DNA of 64,000 nt, taken from positions 1-64,000 of the forward strand of contig DATGLG010000012.1 of the NCBI GenBank assembly GCA_035294245.1, read 5' to 3'. The stretch comes from DATGLG01 sp035294245 (lineage in GTDB: Bacteria; Pseudomonadota; Alphaproteobacteria; JACZXZ01). Made by a program: the position numbers and the translations under genes. Every line of letters starts with the position of its first letter. Within the stretch, counting starts at the first letter, position 1. Below, one piece after another: positions 43,356 to 53,390 of this stretch. The notes under the pieces were generated by a model. The model had not been told where the DNA came from. It searched no databases and worked only from the letters and a program-made list of their open reading frames with translations.

Positions 43356-45818
43356 CTAATAAATCCCGCCGGTGCCTTCAGCAGCGGGAATCGATGCAGG
43401 TGCCGCAGTACCGCCTTCCGCAGTCGCCTGGCTGCCGTCCAGCACCGGACCCGGGGCCTGCGGCACCGTGCCGGGCTTGAACGGTTCCCAAATGACGTTC
43501 CGGTCGCCGGGCTGGGCCGGAAGCCCATCCGACTCGCGCACGCGCACCATGGTCAAACCCGGTGGAATGCGGAAGGGTATGGCCGGCTTGTCCTTGAGTG
43601 CCGCTTGCATGAAATCGATGAACACCGGGAGAGCGACGGTCGCCCCCTGCTCCGTCGGTCCAAGGGTGCGCGGCTGGTCGAAGCCGACGAAGACGCCGCA
43701 GACAAGATCGGGCGTGAAGCCGATGAACCAGGTGTCCTTGGCGTCGTCGGTGGTGCCCGTCTTGCCGGCGAGCGGCTTGCCAATGACGCGAGCGCGCCGA
43801 CCGGTCCCGCGCTCGATCACGCCCTCCATCATCGAAACGACCTGATAGATGCTGCGTGGGTCATCGAGCTGTGCACGCGTATCCGGGATCTCCGGCACTG
43901 CCTGACCCTCCCATCTCACATTCGTGCACCCAGGGCAGGGCCGGTCGTCATGCTTGTAGATCAGCTTGCCGTGCCGGTCTTGGACCCAGTCGATCAGGGT
44001 CGGCGTAATCTTCCGACCTCCGTTGACGAGCTCGCCGTAGGCCGTCGTAAGCCTGAGCAACGTCGTCTCGCCGGCACCCAAAGCCATCGAGAGCTCGCGG
44101 GGCAGGTGATCGACGACGCCGAAGCGCTCGGCCGTCTCCGCGATCTTCTCCATGCCGATGTTTTGAGCGAGACGGATGGTCATCAGATTGCGGGAATCCT
44201 CGAGGCCGACCCTGAGCGGCGACGGGCCGTAGAATTTCTTGGTGAAATTGGAGGGCTTCCACCAGCCGAGGCCCGGCCCCTGGTCGAGGACGAACGGCGC
44301 ATCGAGCACAAGCGAGGACGGGGTGAAGCCATTGTCCATCGCAGTCAGATAGACGAAGGGCTTGAACGCCGATCCCGGCTGGCGCTTGGCCTGCACCGCG
44401 CGATTGAACTCGTCCCTGGCGCGCTCGAACTGGTAGCCGCCGGACATGGCGAGCACGCGCCCGGTATGAGGATCGAGGACGACGACGGCACCGCCGACGT
44501 TTGGGATCTGCCGCAGGGCATAGCTCCCAGCGGGATATGGCTTGCCCTCGGCGCTCTTTTCCACGGGCTCAACTAGAACGACATCGCCCTTGGCCAACAC
44601 GTCGGCGGGCGAGCGGGGCGGTGCACCCACGCGCTGCCCTTCGAGATCGGGGCGAGCCCATTTCATCTCTCCCCACGGGATCCGTCCCTTCTGGCCGGAG
44701 CCGAGCCCGATGTCGGCACCCTCGCGATCGACGCTGAGCACCACCGCGAGCTTCCAGTTCCGGATCCCCACGGGCGGCGTGATCTCCGCCAAAGGCTTGA
44801 CCCAGTCGCTCTCGGAGACCGCCTCTGGGAGCAAAATCTTGGTGAGCGGTCCGCGCCAGCCGTGGCGGCGATCATAGGCGATGAGCCCCTCGCGCAAGGC
44901 CTGATCTGCCAGCGTCTGAAGATGGGGGTTGACGGTGGTGCGCACCGAGAGTCCGCCCGTATAAAGCATCTTCTCGCCGAAGCGGTCGACGAGCTCACGC
45001 CGAACTTCTTCGCTGAAATAGCCGGCCGAAGCGAACTCCGTCTCGGTATGGCCCCGCACCTTGAGGGGCTCGCGCTTGGCGGCCTCGGCTTGGCTCGGCG
45101 TGATGTAGCCATCCTCGGCCATGCGGTCGATGACCCAGTCGCGCCGCGCCTTTGCCGCCTCCGGGAATCGGAAGGGGCTGTAGTTATTCGGCGCCTTGGG
45201 CAAGGCCGCCAGCATCGCCGCCTCCGAGATCGTCAGATCGTCGAGGGACTTGTCGAAGTAGTTGAGCGCCGCCGCCGCGACGCCGTAGGAGCCGCCGCCG
45301 AGATAGATTTCGTTCAGGTAGAGCTCGAGGATGTGATCCTTCGTGAATGCGTGCTCGATACGCAGGGCGAGGATGGCCTCCTTGATCTTGCGCGCAAGGG
45401 AGACTTCGTTCGTGAGAAGAAAATTCTTCGCGACCTGCTGGGTGATGGTCGAGGCGCCCACCGGGCGGCGATTGGTGCCGGCATGGGCAAGATCCTGCAA
45501 GCCGGCGCGGATGATGGAGAGCAGGTCGATGCCGGGGTGCGTATAGAAATTCTTGTCCTCGGCGGCGAGGAAGGCGTGGACGACCCGCTTGGGAATGGCC
45601 TCGATGGGCACGAATACGCGCTTTTCCGTCGCATATTCGGCCAGCAACCGTCCGTCCCCCGCGTGGACGCGCGTGACCGTAGGCGGCTCGTAGTCGGCGA
45701 GCTGTCGATAATCCGGGAGATCGCGCGCGTAGTGATAATAAAGGGCGACGACGCCCGCCCCCCCGATCAGCGCAAGGACCAATAACAGCCAAACCGCGGT
45801 GAGCAGCCGTTTAATCAT
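43356..45818 (-). CDS. mrcA: Bifunctional penicillin-binding protein 1A
   Basis: 820 residues. An N-terminal membrane anchor (5-27) is followed by a glycosyltransferase-51 domain (AAEDKNFYTHPGIDLLS and RRPVGASTITQQVAKNF), a small OB-like region, and a transpeptidase domain with SxxK in GSAFKPFVY, SRN in DSRNLMTIR, and KTG in LAGKTGTTDD. It polymerises and crosslinks peptidoglycan in the periplasm. In many Alphaproteobacteria an amidase gene lies between it and rne. Here a 709-bp gap takes that place. Confidence 0.95.
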   Translation of the reverse strand: MIKRLLTAVWLLLVLALIGGAGVVALYYHYARDLPDYRQLADYEPPTVTRVHAGDGRLLAEYATEKRVFVPIEAIPKRVVHAFLAAEDKNFYTHPGIDLLSIIRAGLQDLAHAGTNRRPVGASTITQQVAKNFLLTNEVSLARKIKEAILALRIEHAFTKDHILELYLNEIYLGGGSYGVAAAALNYFDKSLDDLTISEAAMLAALPKAPNNYSPFRFPEAAKARRDWVIDRMAEDGYITPSQAEAAKREPLKVRGHTETEFASAGYFSEEVRRELVDRFGEKMLYTGGLSVRTTVNPHLQTLADQALREGLIAYDRRHGWRGPLTKILLPEAVSESDWVKPLAEITPPVGIRNWKLAVVLSVDREGADIGLGSGQKGRIPWGEMKWARPDLEGQRVGAPPRSPADVLAKGDVVLVEPVEKSAEGKPYPAGSYALRQIPNVGGAVVVLDPHTGRVLAMSGGYQFERARDEFNRAVQAKRQPGSAFKPFVYLTAMDNGFTPSSLVLDAPFVLDQGPGLGWWKPSNFTKKFYGPSPLRVGLEDSRNLMTIRLAQNIGMEKIAETAERFGVVDHLPRELSMALGAGETTLLRLTTAYGELVNGGRKITPTLIDWVQDRHGKLIYKHDDRPCPGCTNVRWEGQAVPEIPDTRAQLDDPRSIYQVVSMMEGVIERGTGRRARVIGKPLAGKTGTTDDAKDTWFIGFTPDLVCGVFVGFDQPRTLGPTEQGATVALPVFIDFMQAALKDKPAIPFRIPPGLTMVRVRESDGLPAQPGDRNVIWEPFKPGTVPQAPGPVLDGSQATAEGGTAAPASIPAAEGTGGIY

Positions 45819-46527
45819 GCGAGACGATTCGCCCAGGGACTCACCAGGAGACTGGCGCGGATTGCGCCGTGTCAGCTTGGCCAGGACCCCTCCTATAGGA
45901 ACAATGTGGCGGAGTTATGATGGCGTCAATCGATCGCGCGGGCGAAGAATACGCGGGCGCCAATCGACCTCGGCGGCAACTTGGCACGGCGGTCCACGCT
46001 AGGCAACTCTCGATACCGGACCGACAGCCACGATATGCGAGTTTTTCGATAAGTATCTCATTTCGCTCAGGTTTCAAATGAGAGCTTGCGGCAGGATTCG
46101 ACGTGGCCACCAATGAATCGCCCCGATTCCGGAAGAAGCCGGTGCACAACCCTGTGAATATTCGATTGTGAAGCCTATTTGGCCTCGGTTATTCTGATGC
46201 TGCGAACCGCCGTAGGTGTTTGGCCGGCCCAGGCAACGGGATGGACAGACGGGCGTCGCGAACGGCCCCTGGTTGGGCGTTGGCAGGAATGCCAGCCTAT
46301 GCCGGCCGGGCAAGCTCGAGGCGCCGCCGAGCCTGCGGACGAGAGTGGAACATCGGAGCCGGTTTGAGCGTGACCGTGAAAGCGGTCGCCTTCTGCGATC
46401 CCCGTCATGGCGCCCAACGGTGCCGCGTTTGGCGGGTCGAGCCCGCAAAAGCCGGTTCCGCCAGCCAAGGCACGTCGCCACCCGCTGTTCGCACGGGTCT
46501 GCGTGACGTGCGCGGAGACTCTGCCTT
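45819..46527. other. Long intergenic region between mrcA and rne
   Basis: 709 bp with no supported gene. The open frames here show no known motif and overlap in several phases. I looked for remnants of the cell-wall amidase usually found here and saw none. The rne-proximal part is likely to include a long rne leader, since RNase E genes often autoregulate through the 5' untranslated region. Confidence 0.5.
46166..46194 (+). promoter_or_regulatory. Possible rne promoter
   Basis: TTGTGA (46166-46171) and TTATTC (46189-46194) are 17 bp apart, which would give an rne leader of over 300 nt. Weak match, plausible by analogy with long autoregulatory rne leaders. Confidence 0.25.
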
Positions 46528-49182
46528 ATGGCAAAGCGCATGTTGATCGACGCCGCCCACCCAGAGGAAACCAGGGTGGCGGTGCTGAAGGGCAACCGAC
46601 TCGAGGATTTCGATTTTGAAACCGCCACCAAGAAGCAACTCAAGGGAAACATCTATCTCGCGAAAGTGACTCGCGTCGAGCCCTCGCTGCAGGCGGCTTT
46701 CGTGGATTACGGCGGAAACCGCCACGGCTTTCTCGCCTTCAACGAAATCCATCCGGACTATTACCGCATCCCCGTCGCCGATCGCGAGGCGCTCCTGGCG
46801 CAGGAGAAGGCCTTGGCGGAGCATTCTCCGGAAGGCGGCAACGGGACCGAGCGCGGCGACAGCGACGATTTCGAGACCATCGGCGGCGACGATATCGAGG
46901 AGGTCCCGTCGCGCCGCTTCCGCCCGCCGCGGTCCTACAAGATCCAAGAGGTGACGAAGCGCCGGCAGATCATGCTGGTGCAAGTCGTCAAGGAGGAGCG
47001 CGGCAACAAGGGCGCAGCGCTGACGACTTACCTGTCGCTGGCCGGCCGCTATTGCGTTTTGATGCCGAACACGCCGCGCGGCGGCGGCGTGTCGCGCAAG
47101 ATCACCAACCTCAAGGACAGGCGCCGCTTGAAAAGCATCCTCGAGGAATTCGAGATCCCCGAGGGCATGTCCGTCATCGTGCGCACCGCCGGCATGGAGC
47201 GCAGCAAAGCCGAGATCAAGCGTGACCTCGAATATCTCATGCGGCTCTGGGACGAGATCCGCACCGTCACGCTGCAATCGACGGCACCCGCCTTGATTTA
47301 CGAGGAGGCGAACCTCATCAAGCGGGCAATCCGGGACCTCTACGATCGAGACATCGACGAGATTCAAGTCGAGGGCGAGGATGGTTATCGCGCCGCCAAG
47401 GACTTCATGCGCATGCTCACACCGAGCCATGCCAAGAGGGTCCAGCTCTATAACGACGAGTTCATTCCCCTCTTCCACCGCTACCAGGTGGAAAGCCAGA
47501 TCGACGCGATCCATAGTCCCGTCATACAGCTGCGGTCGGGCGGCTATATCGTGATCACGCCCACCGAGGCGCTCGTCTCGATCGATGTCAATTCCGGGCG
47601 CGCCACCAAGGAGCGCAATATCGAGGAGACGGCGCTGCGGACCAATCTCGAAGCCGCCGAGGAGATTTCCCGGCAGGTTCGCCTGCGCGACCTCGCGGGC
47701 CTGATCGTCATCGATTTCATCGACATGGAGGAGAGCCGCAACAATGCCGCCGTCGAGCGGCGCCTGAAGGAGGCGATGCGCTCCGACAGGGCGCGCATCC
47801 AGATCGGGCGGATCAGCGCCTTCGGCCTCCTTGAGCTCTCCCGCCAGCGCCTGCGTCCGAGCCTCGTCGAGGCGACGATGGAGATGTGCACCCATTGCGG
47901 CGGCACGGGCTGGGTCCGCTCGATCGAGTCGACAGCGCTCCACGTGCTGCGCGGGCTCGAGGAGGAGGGCACGCGCCAACGCAGCGCCGAGCTCAAGCTG
48001 ACGGTCCCGACGCGTATCGCGCTTTACCTTCTCAATCAAAAGCGAGCGAATCTTGCCGATATCGAGCGGCGCTATCGCTTCTGCGTTGCTATTGACACTG
48101 ACGATAACCTGATCCCGCCGAGCTTCCGTCTGGAGCGACTGAAGGCGCTCGAAATCGAGGGCGCCCCGCCTGCGGCGGCAGAAGAAATCGCGGAGCCTTC
48201 GGCTCAACAGGCGCCCGCGGAAGCGGAAGAGGCCGAAACGGAATCCGTCGGCGAAGGGATGGCCGAGGAAGCCGAAGCTGGCGAGGAGAGGCCAGCGGCC
48301 ATGCCGACCGGCGACGGCCAGCGCCGCCGTCGGCGTCGGCGCCGCCGTCGGCGGGGGCGCGGCGGCGAGGAAGCCGCCGGCCAGGAGGTTGTGGCTCATG
48401 GCGCCACACCACCGGCGCCAGGACAAGCAATGGGAATTGCGGCGGCACCGACCGACGGCAGCTCTCCGCCGTCTGACGAGTTGCCGATGGCGGCGGAGCC
48501 GCATGGTGAAGACCGCGCCGTTTTCGGCGAAGAGTCCGAGCAAGGTGAGGGCGAGCAGCCCCACCGTCGCGCTCGCGGCCGCCGAGGGGGACGCCGCCGT
48601 CGGCGCGGCGGCGAGCGTCCGGAATTCTCCTTCGGCCAGGAGGATGCCGTTGCTGGGAGCGATTCTCCCCGTGGCGAGGAACCGATCCTCGCCGCCGGAG
48701 CTCCCGCCACGACTGAGGTCGCGCCCGAGACAGCGCCGGAATCCCGTGAAGCCGGCGAAAGCGATCGTTCTTCTGCGAGCTCGCCGGAGGACTGGAGCGG
48801 CGCAATCTGGTCCGATCGCGCGCATGAGGAGGGAATGCCCTCCGAGGTGGATATTCAGCGGAACGCGGTAACCGAGCCTCAAGCCGTCGAGCCAAGCTGG
48901 CCGTCCCGCGCGCCACAGCCAGACTTTTCTCACGAAGCGATCGCGACCGAGGCTCCTCCGCCGCCTTCCGGAGAGTTCGGCGGGCCACATGCCGGCGGTG
49001 AAGGAGAGTCGACCGTGCCCTCGGGTGCCGCCTCGGCGTCGCCGGAAACAACGACCCCCAGCGGGACATCTGCCGAGGCTGGCGCAGCCGAATCGCCTCG
49101 GGGCGTGCCCGTCATCACGGTTGGCGAGCAGGACGATCAACGCCCGAAGAAACGTGGCTGGTGGCGGCGGCTCAGCGAGTGA
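46528..49182 (+). CDS. rne: Ribonuclease E
   Basis: 884 residues. The N-terminal catalytic half contains an S1 RNA-binding domain (from about residue 36), the metal-binding aspartates in SIDVNSGRATKER and LIVIDFIDMEE, and the Zn-link in MCTHCGGTGW. The C-terminal half is low complexity, rich in Ala, Glu and Pro, with two long arginine runs (about residues 595-610 and 680-700) suited to RNA binding. The extreme C-terminus ends KKRGWWRRLSE; the GWW motif binds PNPase in the Caulobacter degradosome. It initiates mRNA decay and rRNA processing at the membrane. Confidence 0.94.
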   Translation: MAKRMLIDAAHPEETRVAVLKGNRLEDFDFETATKKQLKGNIYLAKVTRVEPSLQAAFVDYGGNRHGFLAFNEIHPDYYRIPVADREALLAQEKALAEHSPEGGNGTERGDSDDFETIGGDDIEEVPSRRFRPPRSYKIQEVTKRRQIMLVQVVKEERGNKGAALTTYLSLAGRYCVLMPNTPRGGGVSRKITNLKDRRRLKSILEEFEIPEGMSVIVRTAGMERSKAEIKRDLEYLMRLWDEIRTVTLQSTAPALIYEEANLIKRAIRDLYDRDIDEIQVEGEDGYRAAKDFMRMLTPSHAKRVQLYNDEFIPLFHRYQVESQIDAIHSPVIQLRSGGYIVITPTEALVSIDVNSGRATKERNIEETALRTNLEAAEEISRQVRLRDLAGLIVIDFIDMEESRNNAAVERRLKEAMRSDRARIQIGRISAFGLLELSRQRLRPSLVEATMEMCTHCGGTGWVRSIESTALHVLRGLEEEGTRQRSAELKLTVPTRIALYLLNQKRANLADIERRYRFCVAIDTDDNLIPPSFRLERLKALEIEGAPPAAAEEIAEPSAQQAPAEAEEAETESVGEGMAEEAEAGEERPAAMPTGDGQRRRRRRRRRRRGRGGEEAAGQEVVAHGATPPAPGQAMGIAAAPTDGSSPPSDELPMAAEPHGEDRAVFGEESEQGEGEQPHRRARGRRGGRRRRRGGERPEFSFGQEDAVAGSDSPRGEEPILAAGAPATTEVAPETAPESREAGESDRSSASSPEDWSGAIWSDRAHEEGMPSEVDIQRNAVTEPQAVEPSWPSRAPQPDFSHEAIATEAPPPPSGEFGGPHAGGEGESTVPSGAASASPETTTPSGTSAEAGAAESPRGVPVITVGEQDDQRPKKRGWWRRLSE

Positions 49183-49236
49183 AATCGCGGAATGCGCAAA
49201 TAACAGAGCCCGTTACGTGGCGCGGATCATTGCGCT

Positions 49237-50382
49237 TCATCGGCGCCATGCCTTGAGGCGATCGGCCGCCTGGATAATATCCTGCTCGGCGCCGGCAAAG
49301 GAAAAGCGCAGATAACGATGCCCTTGGGCGGAGTCGAAATCGACCCCCGGCGCCGTCGCGACGCCCGTCTCGTGCAACATGCGCCGGCAGAACTCGCGGC
49401 TGTCATTGGTGAGATGCCCGACATCGGCGTAGAGATAGAAGGCGCCATCCGCAGGCGCCAGATGATTGAAACCCGCTTTCGGCAACTCAGCGAGGAGAAG
49501 CGACCGGTTACGGGCATATCCGGCAACCACGGCGTCGAGCTCCTTCGTGCACTCGAATGCAGCCTCGGCGGCAATCTGGCTCAGGGTCGGTGGGCTGATA
49601 TAAAGATTTTGCGCCAAGCATTCCATAGGGCGCACCAAATCGGGCGGAGCCACCAGCCAGCCGATTCGCCAGCCGGTCATGGCGTAATACTTCGAGAAAC
49701 TGTTCACGACGATGGCGTCCGCGCCGTAGCTCGCGGCGGTTGCGGCCGTGCGGCCATAGGTGATGCCGTGATAGATCTCGTCGGAGACAAGGCGAATGCC
49801 CTTTGCCGAGCAGTGCCTGACGAGCGCTTCGAGTTCGGCGGGGGACAGCATGGTGCCGGTGGGGTTCGACGGGCTTGCCACGATGAGGCCGTCGAGCCTG
49901 CCCGCGCCTCCAACGGCTTCGATCGTCGGTTGAAAGCGTGTTGCCTCGCTCGTAGGCAGCACGACCGGCTCGATATCGAGGGCGGTGAGGATGTTCCGAT
50001 AGGCCGGATAGCTCGGGGCCGCCAGGGCCACCCGATCGCCCGGATCGAAGGCGGCAAGGAAAGCCATGACGAAGCCGCCGGATGAGCCGGTCGTCACGAG
50101 AATGCGCTCAGGCGGCACCGCAGCGCCATAGCGCTCCCGATAGTGTCGGGCGATGCGCAGACGAAGACTGCTCGTGCCGAGCGCCTCGGTGTAGCCGAGA
50201 GGGCGCCCGTCGAGCGCTGCGCGCGCGGCGGCCAATACCTGCTCCGGCGCCGCCGTTCCCGGCTGGCCGACTTCGAGATGAAGCACGTCGGCGCCGGCCG
50301 CTTGCCGCTCATTGGCCGCGCGCAGCACATCCATGACGATGAATGGTGGAGTTTGTCCTCGCCGGGCGATCTTGAGTGCCAC
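49237..50382 (-). CDS. PLP-dependent class I/II aminotransferase
   Basis: 381 residues with a GTG start at 50382 preceded by GGGGAA. Lys231 in SFSKYYAMTGWRIGW binds PLP. ASPSNPTGTMLS and SDEIYHGITYG are the cofactor-binding blocks. It resembles aspartate/tyrosine/alanine-type aminotransferases. The precise amino donor cannot be read from sequence. It is divergent from the M48 protease gene with about 107 bp between. Confidence 0.85.
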   Translation of the reverse strand: MALKIARRGQTPPFIVMDVLRAANERQAAGADVLHLEVGQPGTAAPEQVLAAARAALDGRPLGYTEALGTSSLRLRIARHYRERYGAAVPPERILVTTGSSGGFVMAFLAAFDPGDRVALAAPSYPAYRNILTALDIEPVVLPTSEATRFQPTIEAVGGAGRLDGLIVASPSNPTGTMLSPAELEALVRHCSAKGIRLVSDEIYHGITYGRTAATAASYGADAIVVNSFSKYYAMTGWRIGWLVAPPDLVRPMECLAQNLYISPPTLSQIAAEAAFECTKELDAVVAGYARNRSLLLAELPKAGFNHLAPADGAFYLYADVGHLTNDSREFCRRMLHETGVATAPGVDFDSAQGHRYLRFSFAGAEQDIIQAADRLKAWRR

Positions 50383-50489
50383 GCGCCGTTCCCCTTCGAT
50401 CCGATGAAGCGCCGCCTTCGCTCATAAGGGAGCCTCTCCCTGGGCGCAACATCCATTGACCTCCCTTTGCTGCCCCCCTACCTTCAGCC

Positions 50490-51881
50490 ATGGTCTGGAG
50501 AAGCGGCCTATTCCGGCGTCTGACCGCCGTCGTTGCGCTGATGGCCCTTGCGACCGGCGCAAGCCCGATGGCCTTGGCCGATGTGGGGCCGAACGGCCCT
50601 GCCATATCGCGCATTCGCGACGCCGAAATCGAGTCCTACTTGCGCGCCTGGGCAACCCCCGTTTGGGAGGCGGCAGGACTCGATCCGCAGCAAGTCTCGA
50701 TCGTCCTCGTCAACGAGCCCGTCATCAACGCCTTCGTCGCAGGCGGGCTCAACATCTTCATCTATGCCGGACTCCTGATCGATTCGGACAGCGCCAATCA
50801 GGTCGTCGGCGTCATGGCGCACGAGACGGGACACATCGCGGGCGGCCATCTGGCGCGCATGGGCGAGGCCATTCAAAAGGCGGAGATCGCGCAGATCCTG
50901 GGCATGATCGTGGGCGGCGTCGCGGCGGCGGCGACCGGGAACATCGGCAATGCGGGCATGGTCGCGATGCAGGGCGGCTCGGGCCTGGCGATGCAGAATT
51001 TCCTCTCTTTCAGCCGCACCCAGGAGCGTTCGGCCGACCAAGCCGGCGTCAATTTCCTCGAGCGCACCGGGCAATCCTCTCGGGGGCTTCTTGAGTTCAT
51101 GCAGAAGATCCAGCGCGAGGAGTTCTCGGCGGGCATTCACGAGATGCCCTATCTGCGGACACACCCGCTCACGCAGGACCGCATCGATTTCCTCGAGCAT
51201 TTCCTCGAGACCTCCAAATACGGCAATGTGAAGGACAGCCCCGAGCGCGTCGAGCAGCACGCGCGCATGCGGGGCAAGCTGATCGGCTATCTTTGGCCGA
51301 TCGCCCGCGTCTTCCAACGCTACAAGGACGGCGACAACAGCATCGAGGCCCGCTACGCCCGCTCCATCGCCTATCATCGCGAGGCGCGGGAGCAGCAGGC
51401 TCTCCAGCAGATCGACAGCCTGCTGGCGGAGCGGCCGAACGATCCGTTCTTCAACGAGCAGAAGGCGCAATTCCTCTTCGAAGCCGGTAAGGTCAACGAG
51501 GCCATCGCACCCTATCAGAAGGCAAACCGGCTCTTTCCGCACAATCCCTTGATCGAGACCGAGCTCGCCCAGGCCATGATCGAGACCGGCAATCCCCGCT
51601 ATCAGAGTGAGGCAGCCGATCTCCTCAATGATGCCGTGGCGAAGGAGCAGGACGACCCATTGACCTGGCACCTGCTCGCGGTGGTGTATGGCCGGCAGGG
51701 GGACGAGGGTCGTGCCTCGCTTGCACTTGCGGAAGAGGCCTTCGCCGACGGCAACTATGTGGATGCCAAGGGGCAAGCCAAGCGAGCACAGAAGCTGCTG
51801 CCCGTCGGCTCTCCAGGTGCGCTCCGCGCCCAGGACATCGAGCAGCAGGCCCAGGACGCCATTAAGAACGCGAAGGACTGA
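50490..51881 (+). CDS. Periplasmic M48 metalloprotease with TPR domain (BepA-like)
   Basis: 463 residues. The signal peptide ends near residue 30 (MALADVG). The zinc motif HETGH lies at 111-115, with the third ligand Glu in RTQERSADQAG. The C-terminal third has TPR repeats (RYARSIAYHREAREQQALQQ and following). BepA-type proteins degrade or help assemble misfolded outer-membrane proteins such as LptD. The following DsbA-like gene 27 bp downstream fits an envelope quality-control unit. Confidence 0.88.
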   Translation: MVWRSGLFRRLTAVVALMALATGASPMALADVGPNGPAISRIRDAEIESYLRAWATPVWEAAGLDPQQVSIVLVNEPVINAFVAGGLNIFIYAGLLIDSDSANQVVGVMAHETGHIAGGHLARMGEAIQKAEIAQILGMIVGGVAAAATGNIGNAGMVAMQGGSGLAMQNFLSFSRTQERSADQAGVNFLERTGQSSRGLLEFMQKIQREEFSAGIHEMPYLRTHPLTQDRIDFLEHFLETSKYGNVKDSPERVEQHARMRGKLIGYLWPIARVFQRYKDGDNSIEARYARSIAYHREAREQQALQQIDSLLAERPNDPFFNEQKAQFLFEAGKVNEAIAPYQKANRLFPHNPLIETELAQAMIETGNPRYQSEAADLLNDAVAKEQDDPLTWHLLAVVYGRQGDEGRASLALAEEAFADGNYVDAKGQAKRAQKLLPVGSPGALRAQDIEQQAQDAIKNAKD

Positions 51882-51908
51882 TGGGGGGCGAAGCGGATAT
51901 AGGAGGCT

Positions 51909-52667
51909 GTGTTGAAGATCTTATCCTACGTCGCCGCGGCGATCGCTGGCATCGCTGCTGCCGCCTTGGCTTTTACGTTTCTGCCTTCGGCCAGGCAGGC
52001 GCTCGCTCCCTACGAGAAGTCGCAGATCGAGGCCGTCGTCCAGAGCTATATCGAGGCTCATCCGGAGATTGTCGCCAAGGCTCTCGACGCCGCTCAGGCG
52101 CAACGCAAAGCCGCCGAGTTGCGGGAGCAGCGGGCGTCGCTCAGGGCCAAGGCCGACGCCATCTTCCGGGATCCGAGCGATCCCGTGTTAGGCAATCCCG
52201 CGGGCGACGTCACGATCGTCGAGTTCTTCGATTATCGCTGTCCCTATTGCAAGCGCAGCATGCCCGATGTCATGCAAACGGTGAACGGCGATGGGCATAT
52301 CCGGCTTGTGCTCAAGGAGTTTCCCATCCTCGGACCGAACTCTGTGCTGGCGACGCGCGCCGCCTTGGCCTCAATCCAACAGGGCAAATACGCGCCGTTC
52401 CACGAAGCCATGCTGGCCTCGAAGAGCGAGTTGAACGAGGGAGCGATCTTGGCCCTCGCCGAGGCCAATGGGATCGACACCAAGCGGCTCACCGAGGATA
52501 TGAAGTCACCCGCGATCGACGCCCTCATCAAGAAGAACTATCGGCTCGCCGACGACCTCAAGATCGAGGGCACGCCCGTCTTCATCATCGGCGACCGTCT
52601 CATCCCCGGCGCCGTCGACAAATCGGCGCTCGAGCGTCTCGTGCAGGAGGCGCGCAAGAAAGGCTGA
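51909..52667 (+). CDS. DsbA-family thiol oxidoreductase (ScsC/Com1-like)
   Basis: 252 residues from the GTG at 51909. The TTG at 51912 is a better-spaced start relative to AGGAGG at 51901-51906. An N-terminal signal anchor is followed by a helical segment (about 35-85) and a thioredoxin fold with CPYC at 111-114 in FFDYRCPYCKR and a cis-Pro loop GTPVF. It acts on disulphides in the periplasm. The N-terminal helical part resembles ScsC-type proteins that oligomerise. It probably shares a transcript with the M48 protease. Confidence 0.86.
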   Translation: MLKILSYVAAAIAGIAAAALAFTFLPSARQALAPYEKSQIEAVVQSYIEAHPEIVAKALDAAQAQRKAAELREQRASLRAKADAIFRDPSDPVLGNPAGDVTIVEFFDYRCPYCKRSMPDVMQTVNGDGHIRLVLKEFPILGPNSVLATRAALASIQQGKYAPFHEAMLASKSELNEGAILALAEANGIDTKRLTEDMKSPAIDALIKKNYRLADDLKIEGTPVFIIGDRLIPGAVDKSALERLVQEARKKG

Positions 52668-52689
52668 GAGCCGCGGCGCCGAGCTCGGC

Positions 52690-53337
52690 TCACGGAATGA
52701 GGTCGGGCTGCCTCTCGGGCTGCGCCTTGTCGAAGGCGTCGAGAGCCATGCAGGCCTCGAAGATGCGCTTGAGGGTCGGCCGGCGCGTCAATGGGTCCTT
52801 GTCGTAGCGCATCGCATTGAAGATTTGCGGGATCAGGCAGATATCTGCCATGCTCGGATGCTGCCCATGGCAGAAGCGCCCAGTCTCCGGCTCCCGCGAG
52901 AGGCGGACCTCGAGGGAATCGAGGCCGAGATCCACCCAATGCCGATACCAGTCGGCGATCCCGGCGTCGTTCACTTTCAAGACATCCGTGAGATAGCGCA
53001 GCACGCGCGCATTGTTGATGGGGTGGATGTCGCAGGCGACGACCTGCGCCAGAGAGCGAACCCGGGCGCGCTCGGCGGGCGTGCTCGGCAGGAAGGGCGG
53101 CTTTGGATACGTCTCCTCGAGATATTCCATCATGGCGAGGGACTGGGAGAGCGATAGCCCGTCACTCACCAGAAGCGGCACCAGCCCTTCGGGATTGAGC
53201 GTCAGATAATCGGGGGCGCGCTGCTCGCCTTTGCGCAAATTGATGAAGGTCGGCTCATAGGCAAGCCCCTTGAGGTTGAGCGCGATGCGCATCCGGAATG
53301 CGGCGGAGGAGCGGAAGAACGTGTAGAGCTTGATCAT
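52690..53337 (-). CDS. maiA: Maleylacetoacetate isomerase, zeta-class GST
   Basis: 215 residues. The zeta-class N-terminal motif appears as RSSAAFRMRIALNLKG, in which the usual Cys of SSCSxRVRIAL is Ala. The remaining blocks (NPEGLVPLLVSDG, SLAMMEYLEE, CDIHPINNARVL) fit the family. It would isomerise maleylacetoacetate in tyrosine/homogentisate breakdown using glutathione. No homogentisate genes are near, so a general GST role is possible. It lies 53 bp downstream of the phosphoesterase gene. Confidence 0.8.
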   Translation of the reverse strand: MIKLYTFFRSSAAFRMRIALNLKGLAYEPTFINLRKGEQRAPDYLTLNPEGLVPLLVSDGLSLSQSLAMMEYLEETYPKPPFLPSTPAERARVRSLAQVVACDIHPINNARVLRYLTDVLKVNDAGIADWYRHWVDLGLDSLEVRLSREPETGRFCHGQHPSMADICLIPQIFNAMRYDKDPLTRRPTLKRIFEACMALDAFDKAQPERQPDLIP

Positions 53338-53390
53338 GTCGGCAGCCCCCTCTGTTGGCTTGAATCCCGCGCGGCGAAGTGCGGACCTTA

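Noticed and set aside
45841..46149. Possible remnant of a cell-wall amidase in the mrcA-rne gap
   Set aside because: None of the minus-strand translations in the gap shows zinc-ligand or amidase motifs.
46405..49140. 911-codon minus-strand frame over rne
   Set aside because: Antisense of RNase E; its translation is repetitive and unlike any family, and the sense strand has all RNase E motifs.
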